Shown: positions 11,801 through 23,254, numbered from the stretch's first letter. The stretch is 64,000 bases of DNA from Pegea sp. RAD2-039 (GCA_034620365.1 JAQGEQ010000179.1:1096665-1160664), one strand, 5' to 3'. Numbers and translations are program-made. The notes: a model not told the origin generated them from the sequence alone.

Positions 11801-14800
11801 TTACTGTTAATTATTGTGACGTCATCTGTCAATTTATCAATGTTTACTGATGTAAGCCAGTGGGTTGTCACAATAACCGCTAGGTGGCGGTAAAGGGACA
11901 GAAAAAGTATTTTTACTCTTTTAACAAATCTAAACTTTTTTTTAAATTTTTTTTTCGAGAAAAAAATTTTTGGATGAAAATTTTAGGTCGTTGAAAATGG
12001 AAGAGAAAAAAGAAAGAACTTTTCTAGACTTCAAATTGTTCGTTATCGCGTCCAAAACGCTATTTGAATGTTCTTTAACTTTGTTCTTCATTGAGGTTTT
12101 AGTAAAAGCCAGTAGATGCCAGAACACAGTTGATGACGTCATCAGTGACAACATCAGCAGTTTGGAAGACTGCAGAAAATGAGAGTTTTTGAATTTTAGT
12201 ATTGGTGAAATAACAAATGTTTGACGTCATTTTAGAGTTGTTGTAACAATTGTTGAAACTATTACGTCACGAATTTGCGATAATCGTTTCCCATGACGAC
12301 GTCCGGTTACTTACTAGATGGTGTGTTCAACCAACTGTAACAATCACTTGCAAAAGTTCGCGCGTTTCTTGTACACGTGTGTCTTACTACTGAGTGTCAG
12401 CTAGTGGATGTTTGGTGAGCAATGACGTTCTTTCAAGTGTGATGTCATCAGTGAACACTTTTTTCAAAAGTGATCAAAGTTATTACGAGAAATAAGATAA
12501 ATTTTTGGCCGGAAATCATTCATCTGAAGCATGCAGATGTTGAAAAAGTTGTCGATCTTAAAAATATGATATAAGATGACTAATCTTCTTCTGATCTTCT
12601 TCTGATCTTCTTTTGATCTTCTTCTGATCTTCTTCTGATCTTCTTCTGATCTTCTTCTGATCTTCTTCTGATCTTCTTCTGATCTTCTTCTGATCTTCTT
12701 CTGATCTTCTTCTGATCTTCTTCTGATCTTCTTCTGATCTTCTTCTGATCTTCTTCTGATCTTCTTCTGATCTTCTTCTGATCTTCTTCTGATCTTCTTC
12801 TGATCTTCTTCTGATCTTTCTCTGATCTTCTTCTGATCTTCTTCTGATCTTCTTCTGATCTTCTTCTGATCTTCTTCTGATCTTCTTCTGATTTCAATAT
12901 CTTCTTCTGATCTTCTTCTGATCTTCTTCTGATCTGGATCTTCTTCTGATCTTCTTCTGATCTTCTTCTGATGCTTCTTCTGATTTCTTCTGCTTCTTCT
13001 GAATCTTCTTCTGAATCAGGCCAAAAGAAAAACTCGTTGGGGTAATTGAGAAGCTTAACGTTTTAGTAAATTTACCTGAAGACCACGTTTTCTGCCAAAA
13101 CAGGCCAAAAGAAAAACTCGTTGGGGTAATTGAGAAGCTTAACGTTTTAGTAAATTTACCTGAAGACCACGGGATATTTAATTTGACAGAATTTTTTTGT
13201 AGATTTCCTGTTCGATTTCCAAAGTCCTTTTTTTTGCAGCGAAAAAGTGAAAAAATTTTGTTTAAAAAATTTGCAAAAAAAAAAAGGAAAATTCCCGAAA
13301 ACCACAATTATGCAAATTATTTTTTTCATTTTGTTGCAAATTTTCTGTAATAGAAAATTGTTTAACCAACCAGAAAGCGACAGTTAAAATTCTTATCATA
13401 AAAAGTAATTTAAAAAATTCCGGAAAATTGAGAATCAAATCTTGTTTGAAATGAGTCGAAAAACGTTAACACTTTTTTCATGTGATACTCAACTTTAGCA
13501 TGATCAGTGAAGCTGAACGAAGGACTTTTCAGAAGAGTTAATAATGAAAAACGAAAGATAGAAGTTTTAGAGAATTTTGATGAATAAGCTGTTCACATCT
13601 TTTGCTTCTTTTTTTCTTTAGTTTTTGAAAGGATAATTTTTTTTATTGATTAAGAATAATTTTGATGAAAACAGTTTTTAAATTTCAAATATTACTTAAA
13701 ATAGAATTTTATTAAAAGTTAAACAAAAAATATTTCCTTGAAAAAGATGAAGGTGATGATTAGGTCAACATTAAGATCAGGTGAAAGGGTGAATCACGTG
13801 AACATATTAAAGATCAGATAAGATAGATATTAGAAGAAGATCAGAAGAAGATCAGAAGAAGATCAGAAGAAGATCAGAAGAAGATCAGAAGAAGATCAGA
13901 AGAAGATCAGAAGAAGATCAGAAGAAGATCAGAAGAAGATCAGAAGAAGATCAGAAGAAGATCAGAAGAAGATCAGAAGAAGATCAGAAGAAGATCAGAA
14001 GAAGATCAGAAGAAGATCAGAAGAAGATCAGAAGAAGATCAGAAGAAGATCAGAAGAAGATCAGAAGAAGATCAGAAGAAGATCAGAAGAAGATCAGAAG
14101 AAGATCAGAAGAAGATCAGAAGAAGATCAGAAGAAGATCAGAAGAAGATCAGAAGAAGATCAGAAGAAGATCAGAAGAAGATCAGAAGAAGATCAGAAGA
14201 AGATCAGAAGAAGATCAGAAGAAGATCAGAAGAAGATCAAAAGAAGATCAGAAGAAGATCAAAAGAAGATCAGAAGAAATTATTAGTTAAAACTTTTTTT
14301 AATGTAGAAAAAATCTGTTTTAGTTAAATTGAACAAAATAGTTTGAAAAACTCTTAAATCTAATTTTTAAATTAATTCAATTTGTTTGAAAAAATAAAGA
14401 ATATTTGACATCGAATTGAAGATCAGAGAAGTTTCAAGACTTACAAGTTCGCTGAGACGTTGTTGATTGAACCATTGAACGATTGCTACAACATAATAAG
14501 GACCCCAACAGATGAGGAAAGTGATTGTGATAAAGATTGTAACAAGTTGGGATAGACGTTTCGCTCTTTCTAGACTTTTACGAACTAAACTTTTTCGCTG
14601 AGGCGACGTAGAAGTTTGCATGTTCCGAAATCCAGCTGAGCGAAGTTCCGTTTCTACTCAAAACACGAATTGAAACAAATTGATTTTGAAAATGAGTCAG
14701 ACCGCGCGCTCTTTTAGCCAATTTGCTGATCTTGAACGCTATGATGATGAAGCAGATGATGATGATGATTACAGGAAGAATAAAAGTCATCATGAAGGTA

Positions 14801-17800
14801 TAGAAGAGGAAGATCTTTCTCTTCTCTTCTTCCAAGACATTAAAATCGACGCATTGAACAATTTGTTGTTGAGGACAATTACAAGGAAAAGGTTTATACT
14901 GACTCACTTCAAACACAAAAGACTACAAAGTGCAAAAATCAATTGATGATGATTAGGATCAAATGATACTTACAGCTGGGATTGAACCGATAAAAATCTT
15001 ATTAATATGATTTTCGTTTTTATTCAGCTTTTTCGAAATTAGTTTTTGTTTTAGTGAATAATTACTCAAGCGGAAAGCGTATAAATAAAGCTGATGATGA
15101 CGTCACGTAACTCGTCAAGATAACATCATCAGTATTAGTTTTCAGAAGAAGTTGTTTTTAAATGAAATGTAATTGGTTTAAATAATTTGAAAAATGGTTC
15201 TAAGGGATTTGAGATCTGTAATTAAAAATTAATCTTTAATTTTCAATTTGAAGTTTGATGATGTCACGTGTGACCATGTCACGTGTGATTAAAAAAAAGT
15301 TTCAAAAGAGGAAGTAAAATATTGTTTTGATTCTAGATTTATATGTGATTTGTAAAAGTTGTTTTTAACAAAATTCACAAACCTCAAATAGAAACTTTGT
15401 TAACATCATCTTAAGTTGACGATGTCATCTGATTGTTTGGAAAATTTTCAAGTTGACAATGAATATTTCAGTCAAAAACAAATTTCATGTTTGGAAAAGC
15501 TCCTAAAAATGTTTTGTTTTTCTGACATCATTTTCAACTTACTTAGGCTTAGGTATGTTAATTATCCGATTTGATGACGTCACAAAAGCTATATCGTTTA
15601 GTTTGAAAGTTGAGTTTTGAAAATCTTTTGGCTTTTGGAAATTTTAGTTTTAGTTTTGTTGAAAAGAATTTTAATGACTGTTGTGACGTCATCACAAATA
15701 AATTGTGACGTCACACCTTAGCGATCGAGGCTGGCGCTTCAACTGTGTTGTATAGCGTCGATGACGTCATAATAGAATGAAAAGAGACCAGCTACTTTAT
15801 TATTCGTTTTGTTTTTCTTTTTCATTTAAACTTCACTCAAATACAAATCGCAGCAACAATTTTTTTATTGGAATTTTCAGAATTTTTTTTTATTTAAATT
15901 TTGTTTTTGTTTTTTTCTGTTGTTTTGATGTCTCTCATCTCCTTAGCAACCAAACATATGATTCAATGATAAGTGGAAACATCCTTACAAATCGCTAAGC
16001 AACGTCTGTGTCACGTCACATCGTGATGATGACGTCATGATTCTTTGTTTGACTTTTAACCTTTTTTCAGTGCCAGAAAAATTTTTGACCAAGAATCGAC
16101 CCGATCAAGTTTACAAGATTGTTCGAGAATCAACTACACCACCATCAACTACGTCATCATCTACTACGCCATCATCTACTACGTCATCATACACTACGTC
16201 ATTATATACTACGTCATCAACAACGAAATCTTTTTCAGGTTTGCCATAAAATAAATTGCTTCTTGACGTCATCGCTGTTGTGACATGACGTCATTGCATG
16301 TTTTCCATTTCTTCATCTAATGGAAACGTGTAAATGGCGTCATTGTCATCGTTACCATGGTGACGATCACTACGAATGTAATCAGATGATGATGATGTCA
16401 TCTTCACTGTTCGTTGAGAGTTCATTTCAATGTAACCACCAATCGCTGATGTTGTAGGATTAGTTTTAAAATCTGCTGAAGATGTTATTAGATCGCGTTT
16501 CCATTTCACTGTGACGTCATCAGAAACTTTGTCGTAAGGAAAATAGGTCATTGGAGCAACTGAAAAATAGCGCATGATGATGTCACTAGTTGATGATGTC
16601 ACTAGTAGATGATGTCATTCACCGTATTCCAATGATGATCTAGTTGATGTGGGTTGGTCTTTGTTCTTCATTGGTGTCGGAAAGCGACCTCTGCTGGTCA
16701 GCTGTAAATGATGACGTCATCAAAAATTGCTAATGACGTTGTCAAGAAAATCACCTGGTCATTAGCTGCAATTATCTGAGATTGGTTTCCTTCTTCATCA
16801 GTAACTACAACTGTGATATGATGACGTCGTAACTGTTGATGACGTCACTAATTTAATGCTTCTTTTCATGATGATGTCACTAACCGTATTTGTCGTTGGT
16901 TGACATGTAATGACGTCATCAGTAGCAACGCGTTTTGGTCGTCGACGGCTTACGACGATAGTAATGAGAACGATGATTGCAATTACGACAAGTGACGTCA
17001 TACACACGACCACAAGAAGTATGACGCCATCATTCACTTGCTTCTTTTCGTTACATTTGGTTTCCATGACAACCGACCTTTGGCATTTGTTCGACACGCG
17101 ACAACTTACAACTTTAAATTGAGATGACGTCATCAGCTGTGACGTCACAATTGGCAGCCAGTTAGTGCTCGAAGTTTCTTCAAGACACAAATCTTCTGGA
17201 TGCTCTATCAATTCTGCACCAGTGACGTCACAAGCAATTGTGAAGTTTCTTGTTGAGCTGAAACCGTACAATTTATGATAATGAGGTCATCATAATGTCA
17301 TCGTAAGACTGACGAATCACATGCAGTTGAAGAAGTTTGTTGGATCAATAAAGATTTGATCTTAGAAGTTGGGATTTTAGATGAACAAATGTTTGAACAA
17401 ATTTTTTCTGATCTTGTACAATCTTCTTCACACTTCTTCTCCTTCTTTTCAATTCCTTTTAAACTTTTTCCGGGACATAATTTACTTAGCTGGTTGTTAG
17501 GTGACAAACATCTGTTGAAATATCGATGGTTGTCATGGTCACGATGACGTCACGCGCGCTTCACCTTCTAACTTGGAATTTGTTGCCTTGACAATCACTT
17601 TGACACTTGGTGACGTCACTCCATGAGCTCCATGACGACGTACACGCTTTAGTGACGTCACACTTGGTTACACGTGTTAATTGACAATTGTGATTGGTCG
17701 AACAAACCCCTGAAGTCTAATGGCATCATAAAAAGGTGTTTTGGGCGTTTAGGGTGCTTACTGTGAGAACCCCAGAATGACAATCCCCTCTACAAGCGGT

Positions 17801-19781
17801 TTTGACGCGAACTTCGAGATTTCCGGAACACGTGACCGGAAATGAACAATTTGTGAACTTCTCGATCAACACGCAGCCTGTTTGGAAACACTCACTGTCG
17901 CAAAGTTGCGTTTTAGGGTGATTTGAGGGCAAAAAGGGCATTTGTTGATCACCTTACTGTTCGACCAGTACAATCCCGAGTGCATGTGACGTCATTAATC
18001 GAAGTTTTACTATTTGTTTGTTGCCAGGCAACAGATGAAAAAAATAAAAGTAAAAAAATGGAAAAATAGAATTTTGACTTCATTTTCCAATCGTGCTAAA
18101 AAGTGATTTCACGTTGATGACGTCACTACAAAAAACGAAAACACAAAACAAAACTACAAATGTTGAATAATTGCTGACGTCACTATGACAAAGCTGTAAC
18201 TGGTTAACTGAAAACTGAAAAATTTAAATTTTTTTCTAAACTTCTTCAAACCAAAAACTTTGAGCTCTGAAATGTATTAATATTCTTTAAAACTTGCTGA
18301 TTGGTGATGACGTCACGTGTTGTTGATGATTCAAGTGCAATAGTGACGTCATCACCGCTATCTCATCTCTACTTCCGTTTTCAATAAATAATCACAATAG
18401 ACAAATAGTGACATCATCCTATCGACTTTTTAAGCAACAAATTACTAATGACGTCATCACTGCAGATACCTTCTCGACAAGAGACAGCGATTGGAGTTCG
18501 ACTTCGAGTGACAGTGAAGTGATCAGCGCTCACCGAATGCCGTCACTTAGCAACACATCGAGTTTCAACTCAACTACGTCATATCTTCTTGCGCAGCTTA
18601 ACCCTCCTCTTCATTTCATCACCGCAATGATTTCAATTATCAACTACATCGAAGGTGTGATGATGTCATCACTTCATGACGTCATAGTTTGCTATTTTTC
18701 AGAAAATTTGGATCGTATTCTGATGGTGATCTTTCTCACTACTACGATCTTTCTCTTTTTTATCGTCATCTTCATCTTCTTCCACTACGAAGCAAATTGT
18801 TGTTCAAAGACCCAAAAACGAGAAAACACGAAAAACGATGGTAAAGCGATAAGTGTGACGTCACAAGAAGCAGGAGGTGAAACAGAAAGTTTGTTGGGGG
18901 CAGAAGAACAAATTCCAGTTAGAAACCGGATGGGGAGTATCTGGTGGAAACAGCTAAGACGTTTCTGGTGTCAGTCACGGTCCAGTGAACGCGGCACCGA
19001 GCTGATGGAGCGAAACTATCGTGTTGTAAATCGTCGCGATTCAAGTAGCGATGCTGAAAGCGATTTTAATGATGCATTAATGACGTCACCAGCGGAAGGG
19101 AAAGATGAAACGCGTTATAGCGCTTTCCCGGTTAGTTCAAATACTTCGCGTTTTGATGATGACGTAGCAAGCATCTATGAGTTCCCTGATAATCCATCAA
19201 GTGTTGTTGCTCTGACGTCACCACCTCCATCAATGACGTCACCAACACGCGCTTACACAGCCTCTTTCTTTCCTACAACTGCTGTTGCTAATGGCAACCA
19301 ACAACGTCTTCATCTATATTCACGTGATCGCGTTCCAATTGCAATAAATCGACTTTCGCCGCGCGATCCGCCGCCCTTCCCAACTTCTTCACGTTACAAG
19401 CCTCATCCCGAAGTGATGACGTCGCAATCGACACCGAAAATCACTCAAGCATATCCTTACCATCGTACTTCACCTTACGTCACGACAACGGGTCATTTCC
19501 GAAACACACAAAGTGTTTTATTACGTCATCATCCCTCGCACTCAACATTTACTTCTTACGTCACACAGCCTGCAACACCTCGACACGAATCGACCACTTT
19601 CGTCTCATTACGTCATCACACGTCACAATCAAATCGCGATTCGAATAGCGAACGACGTGGCTCCTTTTACGACAATTCGCTGCCGCGCGATTCGCCTCTT
19701 TATGAATATTGTCAACGACAAGCCGCAACTGTTCGCCATGAGCTTCCTGGGACTCGAAATCTCAATCAATACTTCTCCTAA
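8849..19781 (+). CDS. EVA-1-like receptor: two SUEL (galactose-binding) lectin domains, TM, long tail
   Basis: Probable cell-surface lectin receptor of the EVA-1/EVA1C family (axon guidance co-receptor in C. elegans). Exons 8849-8942, 9212-9309, 9627-9740, 11188-11311, 11439-11606, 11658-11783, 16071-16238, 18466-18654, 18703-19781; 719 aa, all phases consistent. Exon 1 is a signal peptide (MFSLRYHFLCYVIIALLF). SUEL 1 runs from ACKHQTLKIRCP through AMYGRR to FGGDPCP and YKC; SUEL 2 from TCSGTNLRLHCP to VSYAC. A Thr/Ser-rich stalk follows (exon 7), then the FAM176-like juxtamembrane and TM stretch NPPLHF/IINYIEENLDRI/LMVIFLTTTIFLF, then a tail of about 340 residues. The exon 7 donor (GTTTGC) is weak; read-through would stop after SFSGLP and give a shorter, possibly secreted form. 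Poly(A) signal at 19959-19964. A TTTCAG acceptor lies 8 nt before the ATG. Confidence 0.88.
9745..9757. promoter_or_regulatory. RFX X-box-like palindrome
   Basis: GTTGCCAAGCAAC, a near-perfect inverted repeat of the RFX half-site, starting 4 bp inside an EVA-1 intron. Binding is not shown. Confidence 0.4.
10808..11003. repeat. Interspersed repeat, copy 1 (about 196 bp)
   Basis: Lies in EVA-1 intron 3. Almost identical, with only a few substitutions and one indel, to 31243-31437 in WWOX intron 2, in the same orientation. It begins ATTTGAAACTAATTGATGAC and ends near CTTCCATGAAAAACAT. I see no coding capacity and no terminal inverted repeats, so it may be a SINE- or MITE-like unit. Confidence 0.85.
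11312..11438 (+). repeat. Intron 4 of EVA-1, built of degenerate TTCTGATCTTTATC repeats
   Basis: Nearly the whole 127-bp intron is made of variants of TTCTGATCTTT/ATCTTC. The core TTCTGATCTT is the same as in the 11-bp minisatellites at 12.6 and 13.8 kb in a later intron of the same gene. Confidence 0.7.
12582..13015. repeat. 11-bp minisatellite TCTTCTGATCT, arm 1
   Basis: About 28 near-perfect 11-bp units up to 12892, then imperfect units to about 13015. Because 11 is not a multiple of three, all frames give an 11-residue repeat (SEEDQKKIRRR on the minus strand). The long open frame is a by-product of the repeat. Located in EVA-1 intron 6. Confidence 0.95.
13017..13171. repeat. 71-bp direct repeat, period 84 bp
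   Basis: The block starting CAGGCCAAAAGAAAAACTCG at 13017 recurs at 13101 and ends both times at GAAGACCACG. It lies between the two inverted minisatellite arms. Confidence 0.85.
13832..14278. repeat. 11-bp minisatellite AGAAGATCAGA, arm 2 (inverted)
   Basis: About 40 units, nearly perfect. The unit is the reverse complement of the 12.6-kb array, so the two arrays form inverted arms separated by about 0.8 kb. A few units near the right end read AAAAGATC. Confidence 0.95.
14445..15090 (-). CDS. Class A GPCR, partial (ICL2 to TM6/ECL3), nested in EVA-1 intron 6
   Basis: Three phase-compatible exons: 15090-14974, 14922-14703, 14635-14445. The first reads LYLYAFRLSNYSL, which fits the segment after a DRY box. 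The second holds the ECL2 cysteines (CNCPQ, QCVDF) and TM5 (LFYTFMMTFILPVIIIII). The third has a basic ICL3 (RKSLERAKRL) and TM6 with FLICWGPYY (the CWxP motif). The last exon ends in a GTAAGT donor, but no TM7/NPxxY exon is visible to the left, where the 11-bp minisatellites lie. No TM1-3 exons could be found to the right. TM4 looks short. It resembles peptide receptors (somatostatin/allatostatin-like) but the ligand cannot be assigned. It may be a decayed or rearranged copy. Confidence 0.6.
16141..16222 (+). repeat. 15-bp coding minisatellite in the EVA-1 stalk
   Basis: Units of the form TCTACTACGTCATCA encode a Ser/Thr pentapeptide repeat (SSTTP, STTSS, YTTS). Each contains ACGTCATCA, most of the half-extended palindrome. 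Expected to be a glycosylated spacer between the lectin domains and the membrane. Confidence 0.75.
16291..17995 (-). CDS. Cys-rich single-pass membrane protein with TSP1-like module, nested in EVA-1 intron 7
   Basis: Eight exons: 17995-17958, 17894-17762, 17716-17565, 17511-17314, 17257-16885, 16832-16755, 16701-16623, 16559-16291; 439 aa with every junction in phase. The ectodomain has many cysteines and one thrombospondin type 1 signature (SSWSSWSDVTKCQSDCQG), followed by NFT and further Cys pairs. The TM segment is VILLVVVCMTSLVVIAIIV, stopped by RRRPKR. The cytoplasmic tail contains GYIEM and DAIYTF, tyrosines in possible phosphorylation or adaptor contexts. TSP1 and TM segments both include palindrome-encoded residues (SDVTK, CMTSL). 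The proposed ATG is the ATGACGTCA palindrome itself, and the N-terminus is only weakly hydrophobic, so an upstream exon may be missing. I do not recognise an orthologue. Confidence 0.75.
18020..18032. promoter_or_regulatory. RFX X-box-like palindrome
   Basis: GTTGCCAGGCAAC, just upstream of the proposed start of the minus-strand TSP1 gene. A promoter role is possible but unproven. Confidence 0.4.
18655..18702 (+). other. 48-bp stop-free intron of the EVA-1-like gene
   Basis: GTGTGATGATG...TTTTTCAG. Length is a multiple of three and there is no in-frame stop, so retention would add 16 residues just before the TM segment. Splicing restores IEENLDRI, the family-like juxtamembrane sequence. Contains one TGACGTCA and one decayed TGATGTCA copy. 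Confidence 0.8.
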
Positions 19782-19969
19782 TGAAGAAGTCATTGTTCAG
19801 TCATCTTCGTTTGATGACGTCATCACACTTACCTCATCAACTACGTTATCACCAGTTTGATTTCATTTCTTCTTACTCATTCAATCATAGTCACGTGATA
19901 GATCGCTTTGAAGATGACGTCATCAACAACTATCTTATCAGGTGGTATTTTTGCTGCTAATAAAAAAAT

Positions 19970-22025
19970 TGTTTCCAGATTTTCATATTTTCTGTAAAAT
20001 TACTCATTTTGATGAATTGAAGAAGCGATGACGTCACAACTTCGCGTATTTTGGCTTCCTACCTTTTTCTGTTTTTTTCTTTTTTCTACTTTGTCCATTT
20101 GCAGTAAATTATTTGAATTTATTAAAAAATAAGTTTTTAAAATATTTGAAGTTATTTTAGCATCGAATCAATGAAAAAGATGGCCACAGTTTGTGCCATC
20201 GTCTTGTGACGTCATCAACCAGGAATTTTATGCAACAGAGTTTTGTTTGAAAGTTTTTAGGGAGTAAATATGAAAGTGAATTGAGAAAGATAAAATTTAT
20301 TCAAATCTTAAAATTGATGTTCACCCAACCATGAAAAGTCATATTCAGGGTTTGATTGAAGTCAGATTGAAAAGCGCCATTTCAGTCTTCAGTCTTTCAA
20401 TCATCTTGATCGAGATTTTTAGCTGAAAACATTTTATTCTCACGCTGATGACGTCATTTATTTGAACGCGAGCTAACACATGAATTATTTTTGTTTAAAC
20501 AAACTCCTGGCTTGGTGTTTAAAAAATGTTAAAGTAAATAAAAAAGAAAAAAGAAAATTTATTTTTGATAATTTGAAGTTAACTGTGGTTTGTTGTAATT
20601 GAAAATAAATAAACTTTTTGAATCTTAAAATTTTTGAGACTTTAATATCAAATGAAAAAAGTAATTGAAAGTATTCAACGGGTTGAAATACTTCTAAAAA
20701 CTAAATTCTATTTTAAAGTTTGAAGTTCAGCAAAATTGGAGAAATTAAAATAAATCATATAATAAATAAGTGTTATTAGCAAACCATAAAATGTTTTTAT
20801 AAATTAAAAAATATTAACATGTTAAAAAAAAACTGGACATTTTTTCAATAAGTTGAAACTTTACAAATTTTTTTCTCTAATTTTTTATTCTGTAACTAAA
20901 AACTTCTTTAATATCTTTTTTTTTGTATTAAATAAGTTTTTAAATTTTCTACCAAAATTTGTCAGTAAAGATTGAAAATTGTTTTTGATTGAGTAAAAAA
21001 CGTCACAAAATTTTATATTTCTTTTTGGCATCTTTCTCACGGTAAGTCGCTAGATAATTTGGCTTTTTTAAATTTTGTCGCTATGGTAATTGTCTGGATA
21101 AAAATTTGAAGTCAAGATTATTGAATAAAATTTTCTCTTTTAGACTGTAACCACCAAATCTCATCAAATGTTGTTATATCAATTGTATAAATCCTATATA
21201 AATACAGAATACACTAATTACTTTTAGTTCTTATGTTCAATTCAGAAATAAATGTTATAATTTTGTTACTATTTGTTTTATTATTTTTTTCTATAGAAGT
21301 TCAAATGAAAAATTGAAAATTTATTTAAAAATCTGAATTAAGATAATTTAATCAACTGCTTGAAATTCAACATTGAAAATAAAACCAATTTTTTTTCGAA
21401 TAATTGATTGAAATCTGATTAAGATTTAGAGTTATCTTGAACCACCAAGATTAACAAATTGTTTTAACAAATTGATTTAGATTTTGTAATTTCTGATTCT
21501 GAAGGCATATTGAAAACATCACTCAATAATTATCAGAATCATGAATGTATATATTTGCAAATTTCAACTTTTCAATTCAATTTTAATGTTTTTTGAAATA
21601 TTTTATTTGAAAAAAACATAAAATATGTTTCTTTAATTCCATCTTTAAAAATCCCACCCACAAAAATTTCTTCGAAAATCAAATCAGAATTAATTTGAAA
21701 TTATTTGAAACTTCAACAATTTTGAAGCTCCTTTAAATTACCCAACACTTTCAGCGAGGTTATCCACACGTAATCTGCACAAATTGATTTTTCAACTTTT
21801 AAATTTTGTTATAAGATTTAAAAACAATCTGAAGTAGTTTTATTTATACAGTGAGTTATAAATATTTTTATTTAGGAGCAGCTTTGTTTCAATTGGCAAG
21901 AACAGGCGATTTATGAGATAAAAGATAATTCAAAATGTTTTAATTTCCAAAAGTAATATTATAAAAAGATTACAAATTATTTTAAAACATAATCTACTAA
22001 ATTATACATTTTTGGTGTTTAATTT
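19970..22025. other. AT-rich intergenic DNA
   Basis: Between EVA-1 and the LINE fragment. Palindromes occur up to about 20450 and then vanish. No gene or RNA is supported. Confidence 0.6.
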
Positions 22026-22029
22026 TTAG

Positions 22030-22520
22030 TTAGTTAAAGATGGACATATTTTCATCAGCTTGTGAAGACTTAGGAATGAAAACCAACTTAAAAAAGACAA
22101 AAGATCCAGCCAAGGTGTGAGCACTTCACAACCAATCAACATCAATGGCCGTGACGTTGAGGCTGTAGATAATTTTGTCTGCCTTGGTTCAAAAATGGCA
22201 TCATCAGCATCAATCGAAGCCAAGATCAACAGTTTCATCGGAAAAATATTTGGTACATTTGCAAGGTTTACCTCTAGGGTCAGGAATAATCCAAAGCTCT
22301 ATGTTAAAACTAAGGTTCCCACCTGCAGAGTTTTTGTCTGCAGTACGTTATTGTACGCCAGTAAACTTGGCATTTAACACTTTTCATTGTCTTTGTCGCA
22401 TAATAAATTTAACCTGGCAGCAAAGAATTTCAAGCAAGGAAGTCTATAGGTGCCCTGATCTGACAACAATGATAAGCAAGCAAAGGTTTTGCCGGCTTGA
22501 AAAAGCCCGTTAGATGGATA
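22030..22520 (+). mobile_element. Decayed RTE-like LINE fragment (RT C-terminal part)
   Basis: Frameshifted translation gives the typical order DLGMKTNLKKTK, INGRDVEAVDNFVCLGSKM, SIEAKINSFIGK, then ARFTSR, YVKTKV and CSTLLYASKL. This is the segment just after the catalytic core of RTE/BovB-like ORF2 proteins. Frameshifts and stops show the copy is dead. Confidence 0.85.
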
Positions 22521-22529
22521 CTGGACGAA

Positions 22530-23240
22530 TACCAAAGGATCTTTTGTTAAGTTACAAAAATGTTTTAACAGTAAAAATTTTCTTCCAATAAAACTTTTTT
22601 ATAAAAACTTTAAACATTGTAGATGAAAAAGGTTTAGTTATTAGTGGCAAAAGAGATCAGAGCACTTAGCTGGAAATTTAATATATAAAATTTTGTGCGT
22701 AAGCTACTTACAAAAATAGATTACTAAATTTTTATAAGTTTAGATATTTATACTTTAAAGAATTCTGATTGGCCAAAAATCTTTTCTTAATAAAATGAAT
22801 GATAATACCCAGCTGAATAAAAGCTCATATTTTCAAAAAAAAATATTTCAAAATATTTTTTTGCTGTTTATTTATCATTCTTTTGTTATTCTCATTTAAG
22901 GCCCCAGGACTATGTCTAGAAGGAATCTATAAATTATTTATTTTCTTTGTGAACTTCACCAATTTACACAATTTGATAATATATTATATTTAGCAAGTAA
23001 ATACTTTTATCATGAATAACCACTCTGTTTCTTTGATGCTTCATTTATATTTAATTTATCTTAAAAAATTAAACATAAGAGTTTAAACGCTGCTTTAAAA
23101 GATAGCGTTTTTTGATTTAATAAAATACATTTTTATTTACACTCAAACCAGTATGCAACCAAATTGTTTAAGCTGTATTAATAATAGAAAGTCAATGAAG
23201 TCTATCTCAATATACATTTTTATTAATTGTTTTCTTTTAT
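22530..23240. other. AT-rich intergenic DNA
   Basis: Nothing supported between the LINE fragment and the TMX3-like gene. Confidence 0.5.
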
Positions 23241-23254
23241 TCTTTGCTTAGATA

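Larger units (their letters stand above)
8720..12440. repeat. Dispersed TGACGTCA palindromes, EVA-1 5' region
   Basis: Many exact TGACGTCA or TGATGACGTCATCA copies lie singly in introns and at splice sites of the EVA-1-like gene (for example at the donors beginning 9310 and 11784, and 7 bp inside the 51-bp intron 11607-11657). Spacing is irregular and units are not tandem. Confidence 0.9.
15540..20450. repeat. Dense field of TGACGTCA palindromes
   Basis: Dozens of exact or one-step-decayed copies in introns, exons and flanks of the EVA-1 3' half and the nested TSP1 gene. Some are tandem and decayed, such as three TGACATCATCA-type copies in the intron 16560-16622 of the TSP1 gene. Confidence 0.9.

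Noticed and set aside
11942-12182. Overlapping 70-codon frames on both strands
   Set aside because: Lie inside EVA-1 intron 6, overlap each other, and have no homology or splice support.
12580-13307. Long minus-strand open frames reading SEEDQKKIRRR repeats
   Set aside because: Direct product of an 11-bp tandem repeat without stops; no splice, start or conserved context.
14680-14946. Plus-strand 88-codon frame
   Set aside because: Shadow of the minus-strand GPCR exons.
18408-18465. Upstream extension of the long frame that covers EVA-1 exons 8-9
   Set aside because: Intronic: the acceptor at 18465 gives a phase-perfect join to exon 7.
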